64,000 nucleotides of DNA, taken from contig DASRFA010000027.1 of assembly GCA_035651755.1 (NCBI GenBank), positions 261,747 to 325,746 of the forward strand, written 5' to 3'. The first letter of the stretch is position 1. The number at the start of each line of letters is the position of its first letter. Of the stretch, positions 51,694 through 61,262 are shown piece by piece. This DNA comes from DASRFA01 sp035651755. GTDB lineage: Bacteria; Desulfobacterota; Binatia; UBA12015. The position numbers and the translations under genes are program-made. Below the pieces are notes generated by a model. The model ran no database searches, was not told where the DNA came from, and saw only the letters and a list, made by a program, of their open reading frames with translations.

Positions 51694-54600
51694 CTACCAG
51701 GCCTGGCGCCAGGAGATGGGCACGACGTTGGTCGTGATCTGCGGCAGGTTGACCGGCTGGAGCGCGATGCCGCCGCCCTTGGTGACGCCGACGAACGCCT
51801 TCGTCGACGACTCGCCGAACGTCACCTTCATCTCGGTCGGGATGCTGTTGCCGATGCCCACCGAGCGATCGGCCACGACCAGCGCGCCGCTGGCACCCGA
51901 CCCGACGCCTCCGCCCGTGCTCGCGCCGCCGCCGATGCCTCCGCCGCTCGTTCCGGCGAGGTCGAGCGTCGCGCCGCCGTTCAGCGGGTCGAGGACGTAG
52001 ATGCGGGCGCTGCCGCCCGCCTGGCACGCCTGGGTCGACGGCGTGAACGTCGTGAAGATGACGTTGAAGAACACGCTGGGCGCCGCGAGGACCTTCTCGC
52101 CGGTCCCGCTGAAGCGGATGAACCAGCCGTGCGCGGCCGCGATCTCGTTCGCGAGCTGCGTGGCGGCCTCGGTCTTCGGCATGGTCACGCGATTCGTCAC
52201 GTCGACCAGGCTGGCCTCGGTCAGATCGTTCGTGCCGTCGTCGCGGACGGCGTAGAAGCGGTCGGTCAGGTCGGTCCGCATCGGGTTCGTGCGATCTCCC
52301 GTGCCGAAGTAGACCATCACGCTGCCGGCGTTGATGACCGCGTCGGGCTTGGCGAAGATCCGGAGGCCGGCGGGCGCGTCGAAGAGGCGGGCGATCGAGA
52401 AGCCCGAGTCGATCCGCCACAGGTTGCCGCCGAGGTCCCCGACGTAGCCGCGATCGAAGGAGCCGTCGCCGTTCACGTCGAAGGTGAGCACGTCGCCGCT
52501 CACCGGGAAGGTCATGTCGCCCGGCAGCGAGACCGTGATCTTCGCGCCGGTCAGGAGGTCGACCATGAAGATCGCGCGGCCCATCGGCGAGCTCGTGTTC
52601 GCGGTCGACCGATTGGGATCGTCGAACGCCGGGTCGTAGCCGCCGCCGAAGACGGCGACCTCGGTCGTGGTCCCGGAGGAGGCGAATCGCTTCAGGTCGG
52701 GCGTCGAGGTGCTGTAGCCGAGCTCCGAGAAGCCGCTGGTCGCGCTGTTGATGCGCCACATGAGCTTCGGCGCCGTGCGGCTCGTGATGTCGAGCGCGTA
52801 GTACGCGCGACCGCCGCGGCCGAGGCCGAACACGAGGATCTTCTGGTTGCCGACGACCTTCAGGCGCGGCGAGCCGTCGACCAGGAAGGGATGGGTGGTC
52901 GCCTCTCCCGGAACGAGCTTGTGGAGCTCCGGGAGGATGTCGGGCGGCACGAACGCCCACAGCTCGGAGCCCGTGTCGTCGTCGAACGCGTGCAGCATCC
53001 CATCGTTCGCGCCCACGACGATCATCGACGGCGCGTCCGAGTAGTTCACGATGAGCGGGACGGAGTGGATGATGTCGCCGAGGACCCAGCTCCGCTTCTC
53101 GGTGATGTTGCCGTCGTGGTCCCCGTCGTAGACGTCGTAGCCGTACATGTAGTCGATGAGCTCGTCGCGGTCGGTCGCCGTCCCGAGCGAGCCCGTGAGC
53201 CCGAGCGTCGAGTACGTGATCGCGGTGTTCGTCTTCGCAAAGCGGTTCCCGGCCGTCGTGATGTCGACGCTGTTCAGATTGCCGGTGCCGCCCCCGAGGT
53301 AGGTGTAGATGTTCCGGGTCGTGAGGTCGCGGGCGACGAGCACGCCGCCGACGCCGCCCGAAGTGACGCTGACTCCGGAAGGACCACCGCTCGACAGGTC
53401 CCAGAACGACTCTGCGGTCGAGAGGAGCGTGCCGTCCGAGGTCGTCGCGGAGCCGCTCCCGGCGCTGCAGTTCGGGGTGGAGGCGTTGCAGATCAGGCCG
53501 GACCCCGTGTTGAGCGCGTACTTCTTGACGTTGCCGGGCCACCCCTGCGCGCCGTCGCGGGGCGCGAAGAGCGCGACGTAGATCCGGTCGCCGGAGACGG
53601 TGCGGTTCGTCTGGCTGACCGGGACGACGGGCGCCACGAACGATTGCGCGTCGTTCTTGATCAGGTTGAACGCCTCGCGGAGCGCGTCGTCCAGCTCGTC
53701 GGGCTCGGTCGCGGAAAGGCACTTGCCGCCGCCGTACTTCTCGGCCGCGCGCCAGAGCAGCGACCCGGCGCCCGCGTAGGTGTCACCCGGGTCCGGCGGC
53801 GCACAGTAGTCGAACCCGAACGACACGGCGTACAGCGAGACCGGCTGGTTCTGCGTGTTGTTGAGCGGGAAGAGCCCGCGGATCTTGTACATCGCGTCGT
53901 CGAGATAGTCGGAGCCGCAGTTGTACATCTCGCCGGTCGTCGCCAGGTAGTTCGGGCTCGCCGGGTTCTCCTTGCCGTCGGAGTTGAGGTCGCCCGGGTT
54001 GCCGACGAACGACTGGAGGCGCGTGAACGCGCATTGCGACTGGTCCGTGACGTCGCGATCGGCCTCCACCTCCGGGATGCCGTCGGTCACCATCAGGAAG
54101 TAGTTGCGCTGGCAGGTGTACTGGACGGGCGAGGTCCCGAAGCCGCTCGCCGTCGCCTGCCCGTTCAAGTACTTCCAGGCGTCGATCAGGCGGTGGGTCG
54201 TCGGCGTCGCGCCGTTCGCGGTGAGGCCGTTCACGATGCTGGTGAGCGACGCTCGGCTCGTGGCCGTCGAGTCCTGGGCGGCGAACTTGTAGACGCCGTT
54301 GTTCACCTGCCAGCTCGTCACCCACGACGTGCTGCCGTAGTTCGCGTTGCTGTAGTCGATCCCCGTCGGGTTGAAGATCACGAGCCCCAGGCGCAGCTTC
54401 GCGTTGTCCGGGTCGTTGATCAGCGACGTCACGACGCCCTTCGCGACCGCCAGCTTGTTCTGCGCCGCGCACTGGTTGCCCATTCCGGTGCACTGGGTGT
54501 TCGAGGTGCACGCCTGGAAGGGCGACTGGATGCAGTTCTTGGGAGCGTTGGTCTCGAAGTCGAGGCGGTTGCCGTACTTGCGGCGCGACTCGCGGTCGTC

Positions 54601-55041
54601 GGTGTCGTCGCCCGCCGGGGGCGGGATCAGGTCCTCGAACGTGTCCGCGCACGCGCTCTGATCGACGACCCAGCTGCTCTGGGTGTTGCGGCACGTGCAG
54701 TTGGAATTGACGTCGCCGCCCGCGATACCGTTCTTGTTCTTGCAGCGGCTGTAGATCGTGCCCTGATCGAAGCTGCCGGAATAGATCGTGTTCGGGTAGG
54801 TGTTGTACGCCTGCGAGCCCATCGAGCCCGAGTTGTCGAAGATGATGATGACGTTCGGGTTGACGCCTGTCCCCGTGAAGATGTCGGTGTCGAGCGCGCG
54901 CGCGGCGCGCGGCGCGATGAGAGAGGCGAGCAGCAGCACGGCGAGCGCCGTCTGCTGGGCTGCGGCCCGCGCTGTGCGCGCCCGACGCCGGATCGGCCCG
55001 CGATCCGAAGAGCCGCCTCTTGCCGCTTTGGTCCCCGACAC
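51694..55041 (-). CDS. pilY1: PilY1-like pilus-tip/secreted adhesin
   Basis: 1115 residues from a GTG (GAGAGA upstream). The Arg/Ala-rich leader and helix TALAVLLLASLIAPRAARA is the signal region. A von Willebrand A-type domain follows with MIDAS motif FDNSGSMGSQ, plus Cys-rich segments (CKNKNGIAGG, CTCRNTQSSW). The PilC/PilY1 beta-propeller occupies the second half: KRSWVLGDIIHSVPLIV, IVVGANDGMLHAFDDDTG, VFGLGRGGRAYYALDITS, and a Ca-loop-like DVNGDGSFDRGYVGD. PilY1 primes type IV pili and acts in adhesion; no minor pilin genes flank it here, which is less common. The exact start is uncertain. Confidence 0.85.
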   Translation of the reverse strand: MSGTKAARGGSSDRGPIRRRARTARAAAQQTALAVLLLASLIAPRAARALDTDIFTGTGVNPNVIIIFDNSGSMGSQAYNTYPNTIYSGSFDQGTIYSRCKNKNGIAGGDVNSNCTCRNTQSSWVVDQSACADTFEDLIPPPAGDDTDDRESRRKYGNRLDFETNAPKNCIQSPFQACTSNTQCTGMGNQCAAQNKLAVAKGVVTSLINDPDNAKLRLGLVIFNPTGIDYSNANYGSTSWVTSWQVNNGVYKFAAQDSTATSRASLTSIVNGLTANGATPTTHRLIDAWKYLNGQATASGFGTSPVQYTCQRNYFLMVTDGIPEVEADRDVTDQSQCAFTRLQSFVGNPGDLNSDGKENPASPNYLATTGEMYNCGSDYLDDAMYKIRGLFPLNNTQNQPVSLYAVSFGFDYCAPPDPGDTYAGAGSLLWRAAEKYGGGKCLSATEPDELDDALREAFNLIKNDAQSFVAPVVPVSQTNRTVSGDRIYVALFAPRDGAQGWPGNVKKYALNTGSGLICNASTPNCSAGSGSATTSDGTLLSTAESFWDLSSGGPSGVSVTSGGVGGVLVARDLTTRNIYTYLGGGTGNLNSVDITTAGNRFAKTNTAITYSTLGLTGSLGTATDRDELIDYMYGYDVYDGDHDGNITEKRSWVLGDIIHSVPLIVNYSDAPSMIVVGANDGMLHAFDDDTGSELWAFVPPDILPELHKLVPGEATTHPFLVDGSPRLKVVGNQKILVFGLGRGGRAYYALDITSRTAPKLMWRINSATSGFSELGYSTSTPDLKRFASSGTTTEVAVFGGGYDPAFDDPNRSTANTSSPMGRAIFMVDLLTGAKITVSLPGDMTFPVSGDVLTFDVNGDGSFDRGYVGDLGGNLWRIDSGFSIARLFDAPAGLRIFAKPDAVINAGSVMVYFGTGDRTNPMRTDLTDRFYAVRDDGTNDLTEASLVDVTNRVTMPKTEAATQLANEIAAAHGWFIRFSGTGEKVLAAPSVFFNVIFTTFTPSTQACQAGGSARIYVLDPLNGGATLDLAGTSGGGIGGGASTGGGVGSGASGALVVADRSVGIGNSIPTEMKVTFGESSTKAFVGVTKGGGIALQPVNLPQITTNVVPISWRQAW

Positions 55042-55338
55042 GTCTCTCGCCGGCGCGTCCGCCGCCCCCTTTCGCCCCGCCCCCGGGGTGGCGTGGAAGG
55101 ATCGCAATCGGCGCGCCAGTGACGGACCCCCGGAGAAGCGCGGGATTCCACGGCGCAGCGCGCCGCGAGCGGCGCGCGAGCGGCACACGGGCTGCGCCAC
55201 CGTGACGGATTCGACACTCGCGTGCGCACGCTTCCGCGCGCCGGGTTCACCGCATCCGCTGCGAGCGCGAGCACGGCGCCTGCCGCCGCGACACACGAGC
55301 ACGACCGAACCGAGCGAAGCGACCGCGCAGGAGTGCGT
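55042..55338. other. Intergenic spacer upstream of the PilY1-like gene
   Basis: About 300 bp without coding sequence. It contains the leftward promoter of the PilY1-like gene (no clear boxes seen) and, at its right end, flanking sequence of the repeat at 55339 including the 12-mer cgagcgaagcga at 55311-55322, also present beside the terminal repeat array. Confidence 0.5.
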
Positions 55339-55384
55339 CCCCGTTCGGCTTTGCCGAACGGGGCGAGGGAAGCGATCCCCTCGT
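55339..55384. repeat. Dispersed copy of the double-hairpin repeat
   Basis: CCCCGTTCGGC (55339-55349), TTT loop, GCCGAACGGGG (55353-55363): a perfect 11-bp stem identical to that in the terminal tandem array. It is followed by CGAGGG-x-CCCTCG (55364 on), the second hairpin with a two-base difference from the array copies. It lies 10-55 bp downstream of the methyltransferase stop and may end its transcript. Confidence 0.75.
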
Positions 55385-55393
55385 GCGATGCTT

Positions 55394-56044
55394 TCAGCGG
55401 CGCCGCAGCACCCCGAGCGTCTTCGTGCCCGGGAGCTCGTCGTAGTCGCCCGACGCGAGCGCGCGCCGGTAGACCTCGATCGGCGCTTGACCGCCGTCGG
55501 CCGGGTTCGGGAAGAGGTCGTGGATCGCGAGGATCCCGCCTCGCGCCAGATGCGGCGCCCACGACTCGTAGTCGCCGTGGGCCGCCTCGTGCGTGTGTCC
55601 GCCGTCGATGAAGACCAGGCCGAGCGGCACCGACCAGAGGGCGGCGGCGTCGCGGCTCCGCGCGACGATCAGGATCGCGGTCGGCTCGAGATCCGCCGCG
55701 CGGAGCGTTCGCCGGAGCTCGGGCAGCGTCTCGACGGCTCCGGCGACCGGGTCGAATACCTCCGGGTCGTGGTACTGCTCGCCCGGCTGCTGCTCCTCGT
55801 TGCCGCGATGATGGTCGACGCAGACGAGCTTGCCCCCGGCCGCGCGCGCGCCCGCTCCGAGGTAGACCGAGGACTTCCCGCAGTAGCTCCCGATCTCGAG
55901 GATCGGCCCGAGCGCGGCGTGCGTGCGCGCGAGCTCGTGCAGGCGGAGCCCCTCGTCCTCGTCGAGAAATCCCCGGCACGCGCGCGCGACCGCGAGCGCT
56001 CTCTCGTCCATCCGCTCGCGCGGCGCTTCCGTCGATCGATCCAT
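55394..56044 (-). CDS. Class I SAM methyltransferase (Methyltransf_24-like)
   Basis: 216 residues from MDRSTEAPRE. SAM-binding motif I ILEIGSYCGKSSVYLGAG (~62), motif II KLVCVDHHRGNEEQ (~83) and the acidic LVFIDGGHTHEAAHGDYESW (~137), then RGGILAIHDLFPNPADGG. The H-x-x-V/H-x-D-x-W end is that of CmcI/TylF-like O-methyltransferases that use an Asp and metal. The start is preceded by GGGAG; an earlier in-frame ATG would add 13 residues. It stands alone, divergent from the propeller lipoprotein. Confidence 0.8.
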   Translation of the reverse strand: MDRSTEAPRERMDERALAVARACRGFLDEDEGLRLHELARTHAALGPILEIGSYCGKSSVYLGAGARAAGGKLVCVDHHRGNEEQQPGEQYHDPEVFDPVAGAVETLPELRRTLRAADLEPTAILIVARSRDAAALWSVPLGLVFIDGGHTHEAAHGDYESWAPHLARGGILAIHDLFPNPADGGQAPIEVYRRALASGDYDELPGTKTLGVLRRR

Positions 56045-56103
56045 TGCGGTCGCTCCCTCGGCTCCCCTATCGCCGCGCGCCATTGTAGAGGGCCGTTCCA
56101 GCC

Positions 56104-57444
56104 GTGCACGCCGCGCCCCCGCTCCGCCGCCGCTCCGCACGCCCGCTGCTCGCCATGCTCGTGGCGCTCGCGCTGCTGGCGTCGTGCGCGCGTCGCCCGC
56201 CGGCCGCACCCGCGCCCGGCGTCGCCGGTGAAAGAGGCGTCGCCGGCGGACCGGACACCGCATCCGCGCCCGAGCCGGTCGCGCTGCAGCTCGCGCCGGA
56301 CCCGGAGCTGCAGCGGCTCATCGACCCTCGTCCGGCGGCGCACACCAGCTGGCTCGGCGGCGACGTCGCCGCGTCGCTCGCGGTCTCCGAGCGGCGATGG
56401 GTGTGGATCTTCGGCGACACGCTTCTCGGCACGGTGAGCGGCCGCTGCGCCCCGCCGCGGCACGCCTGCCGGCGCCGCCTGGCGGCGCCGCGCGGCGACG
56501 CCGACGCCGCGATGATCGCGAACTCCGTCGGCGTCATGGCGCTCGATCGCCGCGGCCGTCCCGACCCGGTCGTCGAATTCTGGCGCTCGCGCTCCGGCGT
56601 CCCGGCACCCGTCTTCGAGAGCGCGGATCCCGAGGACGTCCTGTGGCCGCTCGCGATGGCGCGGATCGGACACCGGCTCCTGGTCGCGATCAGCCGCCAC
56701 ACGCGGGCGAGCGGTCTCGTGCCGCTCGCGAACCTGCTCGTCCTCGTCGAGAATCCGCTCGATCGTCCGGACCGCTGGCGCACGACCGCGCACACCGTCC
56801 CGAACGTGCGCGCCGGGCTCGGCGAGCGCGACCCGCTCACGTGGACGACGGCGCTCGTCGCGGACGGCGGCTGGGTGTACGTCTTCGGGCAGCGCGGCGT
56901 CGGCCTCGACGCGCGGACCGTGCTCGCGCGCTTCGTCGCCGCCGACGTCGCTCGCGACGGCTGGCAGCCCGAGCCGGAGTACCTCGTCGGGCGCGACGCT
57001 GCGACGTGGACGAGGAGCTTCGCGCTCGACGACCTGCAGGAGGTGGCCGGCTTGCCGGGGACGTCGGAGGCGGTGTTCGAGCACAGCGAGCGCTTTGGAT
57101 GGGTCACGTTCCAGATCCCGCCGCTCGCGTACGAGATCCGCATGTACACCGCGCCGGCTCTCGCCGGCCCCTGGTCGGATCGCGGGGTCGTGTACCGCAT
57201 CCCGCCGCCGTGGAGCACCGAGGTGCGGACGGATTGCCGATCGCCCGAGATCGGCTGCGGGTGGGAGCGGTTCGTCGCGTACGCGGCGAAGTCGCACCCC
57301 GGGCTCGCGCCGCCGGGCGGCTTCGCCGTGACGTACAACGTCAATCTTTTCTCCGGGACCCTTGAGTCGGCACGCGAGACGGCCGAATCTCGGGACGACT
57401 TCTACGTGCCCCAGTTCGTCGCCGGTACGCCGTTCCCCCGCTGA
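56104..57444 (+). CDS. Lipoprotein with DUF5005/DUF4185-like propeller
   Basis: 446 residues. The lipobox is LALLASC (Cys ~28). The mature protein has the five-bladed propeller pattern of the DUF4185/DUF5005 group: SWLGGDVAASLAVSERRWVWIFGDTLLG (~81-110), later blades YVFGQRGVGLD and SPEIGCGWERFVAYAAKSHP. These proteins are exported and possibly glycan-binding; no catalytic residues are assigned. It is preceded by a 59-bp divergent gap and followed by a histidine kinase 51 bp later. Confidence 0.75.
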   Translation: MHAAPPLRRRSARPLLAMLVALALLASCARRPPAAPAPGVAGERGVAGGPDTASAPEPVALQLAPDPELQRLIDPRPAAHTSWLGGDVAASLAVSERRWVWIFGDTLLGTVSGRCAPPRHACRRRLAAPRGDADAAMIANSVGVMALDRRGRPDPVVEFWRSRSGVPAPVFESADPEDVLWPLAMARIGHRLLVAISRHTRASGLVPLANLLVLVENPLDRPDRWRTTAHTVPNVRAGLGERDPLTWTTALVADGGWVYVFGQRGVGLDARTVLARFVAADVARDGWQPEPEYLVGRDAATWTRSFALDDLQEVAGLPGTSEAVFEHSERFGWVTFQIPPLAYEIRMYTAPALAGPWSDRGVVYRIPPPWSTEVRTDCRSPEIGCGWERFVAYAAKSHPGLAPPGGFAVTYNVNLFSGTLESARETAESRDDFYVPQFVAGTPFPR

Positions 57445-57495
57445 GCCGATCTTCCAGCAGCTCTTCGCCGGCAGAAATCGAGACGAGGACCGCCG

Positions 57496-58686
57496 ATGGG
57501 GTTCGAACGCTCTCCACATCGCGAGCCCGAGCGCCGCGCGCGCGACGGCGACGGGTTCGTCCGTCTTCCGCTCGGCTCGCCCGCCTTGCGGGTGCTGCTC
57601 GAGGCGGCGCCGGTCGGCCTCTTCCTGAACGACGAGCGCGGCACGTGCATCTTCGCGAACGAGGAGTGTGCGAAGCTCGTGGGCGCGGCTCCGAGCGAGC
57701 TGCTGGGGTCGGGCTGGGAGCGCCGCGTGCACCCCGCGGACCGGCCCGCGGTCCTGCGCTGCTGGGAGGAGACCATGCGCGCCGGCCGTCGCTTCGACAT
57801 GGAGTACCGCTTCGTGTCGAACGACGGCGCCGTGCGCTGGGTCCTCGGACGCGCGGTCGCGCTCCGCGAGGCCGACGGCACCGTGCGCGGCTTCTTCGGC
57901 TCGCTCACCGACGTCGACGAGCGCAGGCGCGCGGGCGCCGAGCGCGAGGAGCTGCTCGAGCGCGAGCAGGCGGCGCGCCGCGAAGCCGAGCACGCGAACC
58001 GCGTCAAGAACGAGTTCCTCGCGACGCTCTCGCACGAGCTCCGGACGCCCCTCAACGCGATCGTCGGCTGGGCCGACGTGCTGCGCGACGAGCACGGTAA
58101 GGCGTCCGAGGCGCTCGACGCCATCGTGCGGAACGCGCTCGCGCAGAACCAGCTCATCGAGGACCTGCTCGACATCGGCCGGCTCGATCGCGGCGCGTTG
58201 CGCCTCGAGCTGCGCCGCTGCGCGCCGTCGGCCGTGGTCGCGGACGCGGTCGCGACCGTGCGGCCCGCGGCGGTCGCGAAGTCGGTCGAGCTCCGGTCCT
58301 CCGGCTCGCCGACGCGCGACGTGATCGCGGACCCCGGCCGACTGCAGCAGGTCGTCTGGAACCTCCTCTCGAACGCCGTCAAGTTCACGCCGCCGGGCGG
58401 CGCCGTCGACGTCCGCCTGGTCGAGCGCGACGACGTCGTCGAGATCGCCGTCGCCGACACCGGGCGCGGGATCGCGCCGGAGGTGCTGCCGCACGTCTTC
58501 GACCCCTTCTGGCGCGACGACGCGGGAGCGGCCGACGCGCACGCCGGCCTCGGGCTCGGCCTGGCGATCGCGCGTCAGCTCGCCGAGATGCACGGCGGAA
58601 GCATCGCCGCCCACAGCGCCGGTCGCGACCGAGGCGCGACCTTCACGGTGCGCCTCCCCGCCGCAGGGGAGCCCAGCGCGCGATGA
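57496..58686 (+). CDS. Soluble PAS-histidine kinase
   Basis: 396 residues. No transmembrane helix. A PAS domain (~32-150, LLEAAPVGLFLNDERGTCIF; PAC RFVSNDGAVRWVLGRAVALR), a short coiled coil, HisKA phosphoacceptor His in FLATLSHELRTPLNAIVGW (~178), and HATPase: NLLSNAVKFTPPGG (N box, ~290), VADTGRGIAPEVLPHVF (G1) and GLGLGLAIARQLAEMHGG (G2). A cytoplasmic sensor of a small ligand, redox or energy state (PAS type undefined). The DsbA-like gene starts within its stop codon (ATGA). The cognate regulator is not adjacent. Confidence 0.9.
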   Translation: MGFERSPHREPERRARDGDGFVRLPLGSPALRVLLEAAPVGLFLNDERGTCIFANEECAKLVGAAPSELLGSGWERRVHPADRPAVLRCWEETMRAGRRFDMEYRFVSNDGAVRWVLGRAVALREADGTVRGFFGSLTDVDERRRAGAEREELLEREQAARREAEHANRVKNEFLATLSHELRTPLNAIVGWADVLRDEHGKASEALDAIVRNALAQNQLIEDLLDIGRLDRGALRLELRRCAPSAVVADAVATVRPAAVAKSVELRSSGSPTRDVIADPGRLQQVVWNLLSNAVKFTPPGGAVDVRLVERDDVVEIAVADTGRGIAPEVLPHVFDPFWRDDAGAADAHAGLGLGLAIARQLAEMHGGSIAAHSAGRDRGATFTVRLPAAGEPSAR

Positions 58687-59297
58687 AGGACCTCCACTTC
58701 TGGTTCGAGTTCGCGAGCACGTACTCGTACCCGGCTGCCGAACGCGTCGCGGAAGCGGCGCGCGCGGCGGGATGGCGCGTCGTCTGGCGCCCCTTCCTCC
58801 TCGGCCCGATCTTCGCATCGCAGGGGTGGAACGACTCGCCGTTCAACGTCTACCCGGCGAAGGGCCGCTACATGTGGCGCGACGTCGAGCGAGTTTGCGC
58901 GAAGCACGGGATCGCCTGGCGGCGGCCGTCGCGGTTTCCGCGGAACGGCCTGCTCGCGGCGCGCGTCGCGTGCCTCGCCGCCGGCGAGCCGTGGTGCGGA
59001 GACTTCGTGCGCGCGGTCTACCGCGCGAACTTCGCCGACGATCGCGAGATCGCGGAGCCCGAGGTGATCGAGGAAGTCCTCGCCCGGGTCGGCGTGCCGG
59101 GCCGCCCGACGATCGAGCGAGCGCTCGCGCCCGACAACAAGGAGCGCCTGCGCCGGCAGACCGAGGAGGCGGCGGAGCGCGGGATCTTCGGCGCGCCGTC
59201 GTTCACGGTCGGCGACGAGCTCTTCTGGGGAAACGATCGCCTCGAGGACGCGCTGGCGTTCGACCAAACGAGCGGAAGACCGGCGGGCCGATCCTGA
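58683..59297 (+). CDS. HCCA isomerase/DsbA-fold thioredoxin-like protein
   Basis: 204 residues. Thioredoxin-fold with an all-helical insert of the DsbA/HCCA-isomerase class: HFWFEFASTYSYPAAER, where HCCA isomerases have F-x-S-P-Y-S-Y (the serine here is ~12), then FRPNGLLAARVA-like helices (FPRNGLLAARVACLAAG) and GIFGAPSFTVGDELFWGNDR. It lacks the CxxC of disulphide oxidoreductases. It belongs to the 2-hydroxychromene-2-carboxylate isomerase/kappa GST-type family, which may be glutathione-dependent. It overlaps the kinase by 4 bp (ATGA), an odd partner. Confidence 0.8.
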   Translation: MKDLHFWFEFASTYSYPAAERVAEAARAAGWRVVWRPFLLGPIFASQGWNDSPFNVYPAKGRYMWRDVERVCAKHGIAWRRPSRFPRNGLLAARVACLAAGEPWCGDFVRAVYRANFADDREIAEPEVIEEVLARVGVPGRPTIERALAPDNKERLRRQTEEAAERGIFGAPSFTVGDELFWGNDRLEDALAFDQTSGRPAGRS

Positions 59298-59301
59298 AGC
59301 C

Positions 59302-61200
59302 CTACGCGGCCCGCCGCACCGAGCGGTCGGGCAGCCAGACGCGGAACGCGCTGCCCCGGCCGTGCTCGCTGTCGACGCTCAGGCGACCGCCGACGGCGTC
59401 GACCAGCCGGTACGCGACGTAGAGCCCGAGGCCGACGCCGCCCGGCCCGCGCGCCTGCGACTCCGCCACCTGCTGGAACGGCTCGAAGATCAGGCGCAGG
59501 TTCTCGGCTGCGATCCCGATCCCGGTGTCGACCACGCAGATCTCGACGCCGCCCTGCAGACCGTTCGCGATCACGCGCACGCTGCCGCGGGGCGTGAACT
59601 TGAGGGCGTTCGAGACGAGGTTCCGGAGGACGACCCGGAGCTTCGCCTCGTCGCTCACCAGGCGGAGATCCGCGGGCATGACCGTGTGCGAATACTCGAC
59701 GTCGCCGCGCCGGCGCAGCTCCGCCGTCTCCCGCTCGATCCGCGACAGCAGGTCGGCCAGCACCACGCTGTCGCGCGCGACCGGGATCCGACCCGACTCG
59801 AGGCGGCTCACGTCGAGCGTGTCCTGGACGAGGTCGAGGAGCTGGCGGCCGCTCGCGTCGATGCGGCGAAGGGTCTCGTCCTGCTCGCTTTCGAGCGCGC
59901 CGAACGCGCCTTCGAGGAGGAGCGACGTGTAGCCGAGGATCACGTTCAGCGGCGTCCGGAGCTCGTGGGACATCGTGGCGACGAACTCCGACTTGAGGCG
60001 GTTCGCGCTCTCCACCTGCTCGAAGAGCCGGAAGTTCTGGATCGCGAACGACGAGATCTGCGCGATCGCGCTGGCGACCCGGAGGTCGACCGGCGCGAAC
60101 TGCTCGCGGTCCGACTGCTCGAGCGTCGCGGTCTGGAAGCCGATCAGGTCGTTGCCGCGCCGGAGCGCGATGAACATGATCTCGCGCATGCCGAGCCGCT
60201 CGGCGGCCGAGCGGAGGCGCGCGCTGTGGAAGTCGCGCACCGGGATCGCGACCGCCGCCGCGTCGCCGAGCCGCCGAAGGGCCGGCTCGACCTCCGCGCC
60301 CGGGATCCTGACGGCGCGCACCGCCTCCCAGTCGATGTCGCTCGAATTGGAGGCCGCGATCGGGCCGAACGCGTCCGCGTCGTCCTCGCGCAGGTAGATG
60401 CGGCTCGTGTCGGCGCGGACGGCGGCGACCGTCGCCTGGCAGAGCGTCCGCAGGAGGTGCGGCGTGTTGAACGCCGCGATCACCTCGCGGCCGACCCGTG
60501 CGAGAGCGAGCGATCCCTGCATCTCCTCCTGGAGCGCGCTCTCCGCGTGGCGGCGCTCGCTGACGTCGCGGAAGCTCCACACGCGCCCGATCGCGCGATC
60601 GCCGATCCGCTGCGGCTTCGAGTAGCGCTCGAAGATGCGCCCGTCCTTGAACGCGATCGCGTCGAAGCTCTCGGCCGTCGGATCCGCGTACAGCTCTTCG
60701 ACCTTCGCGCGGAACGCGCCCGGGTCGGCGAGCTGCTCCTCGACGTGCGCGAGCAGCGCCGCGTCGTCTCCCGAGCGCGCGAGCGCGTCGGGGATGCGCC
60801 ACATCGCGACGAACTGCTGGTTGAAGGTCGACACCGTGCGATCGTTGGCGACCACGAGGAGACCGTCCGCGGTCGACTCGAGGGTCGCCTCGAGCATCGA
60901 GAGCGAACGTTCGAGAGAAGCGCGCAGTCGCTCGTCGCCGACCCGGCGCGCGTTCTCGGCGCGCCGCACGATGGCGAGCTCGCGCCGGACGAGGAAGAAG
61001 AGAAGGACGGCCGTGACGGCGACGAACGCGAGCCCGCTGGACGGGTAGCCCGTCGTCGCCGCCGGATCGCCGATCGAATGGACCCCGATCCGATCGGACG
61101 CCACGACCCACGCGGCGCAGAACGCCACGTACGTCGCGGTCACGCGAACCGCGCTCCGCAGGATCGACCGGCCGTCGGCCGCCTCGTCGACTGCCCGCAT
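59302..61200 (-). CDS. Membrane PAS-GAF histidine kinase
   Basis: 632 residues. Two N-terminal helices (ATYVAFCAAWVVASDRIG and SGLAFVAVTAVLLFFLV) anchor it. A coiled coil and PAS (~95-215, LEATLESTADGLLVVANDRT) precede a GAF-like domain (~235-390, LARVGREVIAAFNTPHLLRT). The kinase core has FVATMSHELRTPLNVILGY (His ~411), RNLVSNALKFTPRG, VVDTGIGIAAENLRLIFEPF and GVGLGLYVAYRLVDAVGG. A sensor of an unknown signal, likely phosphorylating a distant response regulator. It ends 4 bp from the convergent HCCA-like gene. Confidence 0.9.
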   Translation of the reverse strand: MRAVDEAADGRSILRSAVRVTATYVAFCAAWVVASDRIGVHSIGDPAATTGYPSSGLAFVAVTAVLLFFLVRRELAIVRRAENARRVGDERLRASLERSLSMLEATLESTADGLLVVANDRTVSTFNQQFVAMWRIPDALARSGDDAALLAHVEEQLADPGAFRAKVEELYADPTAESFDAIAFKDGRIFERYSKPQRIGDRAIGRVWSFRDVSERRHAESALQEEMQGSLALARVGREVIAAFNTPHLLRTLCQATVAAVRADTSRIYLREDDADAFGPIAASNSSDIDWEAVRAVRIPGAEVEPALRRLGDAAAVAIPVRDFHSARLRSAAERLGMREIMFIALRRGNDLIGFQTATLEQSDREQFAPVDLRVASAIAQISSFAIQNFRLFEQVESANRLKSEFVATMSHELRTPLNVILGYTSLLLEGAFGALESEQDETLRRIDASGRQLLDLVQDTLDVSRLESGRIPVARDSVVLADLLSRIERETAELRRRGDVEYSHTVMPADLRLVSDEAKLRVVLRNLVSNALKFTPRGSVRVIANGLQGGVEICVVDTGIGIAAENLRLIFEPFQQVAESQARGPGGVGLGLYVAYRLVDAVGGRLSVDSEHGRGSAFRVWLPDRSVRRAA

Positions 61201-61262
61201 CCCGACCTCTCAAAGTCTATCGACCGGGGCGGGGCGGGGATGAACCCCGGGCCGGCGAAAGA

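Noticed and set aside
51514..55122. A 1,202-codon open frame antisense to the PilY1-like gene
   Set aside because: Low-complexity VxRDDAR-type sequence with no domains; the PilY1-like frame explains the region.
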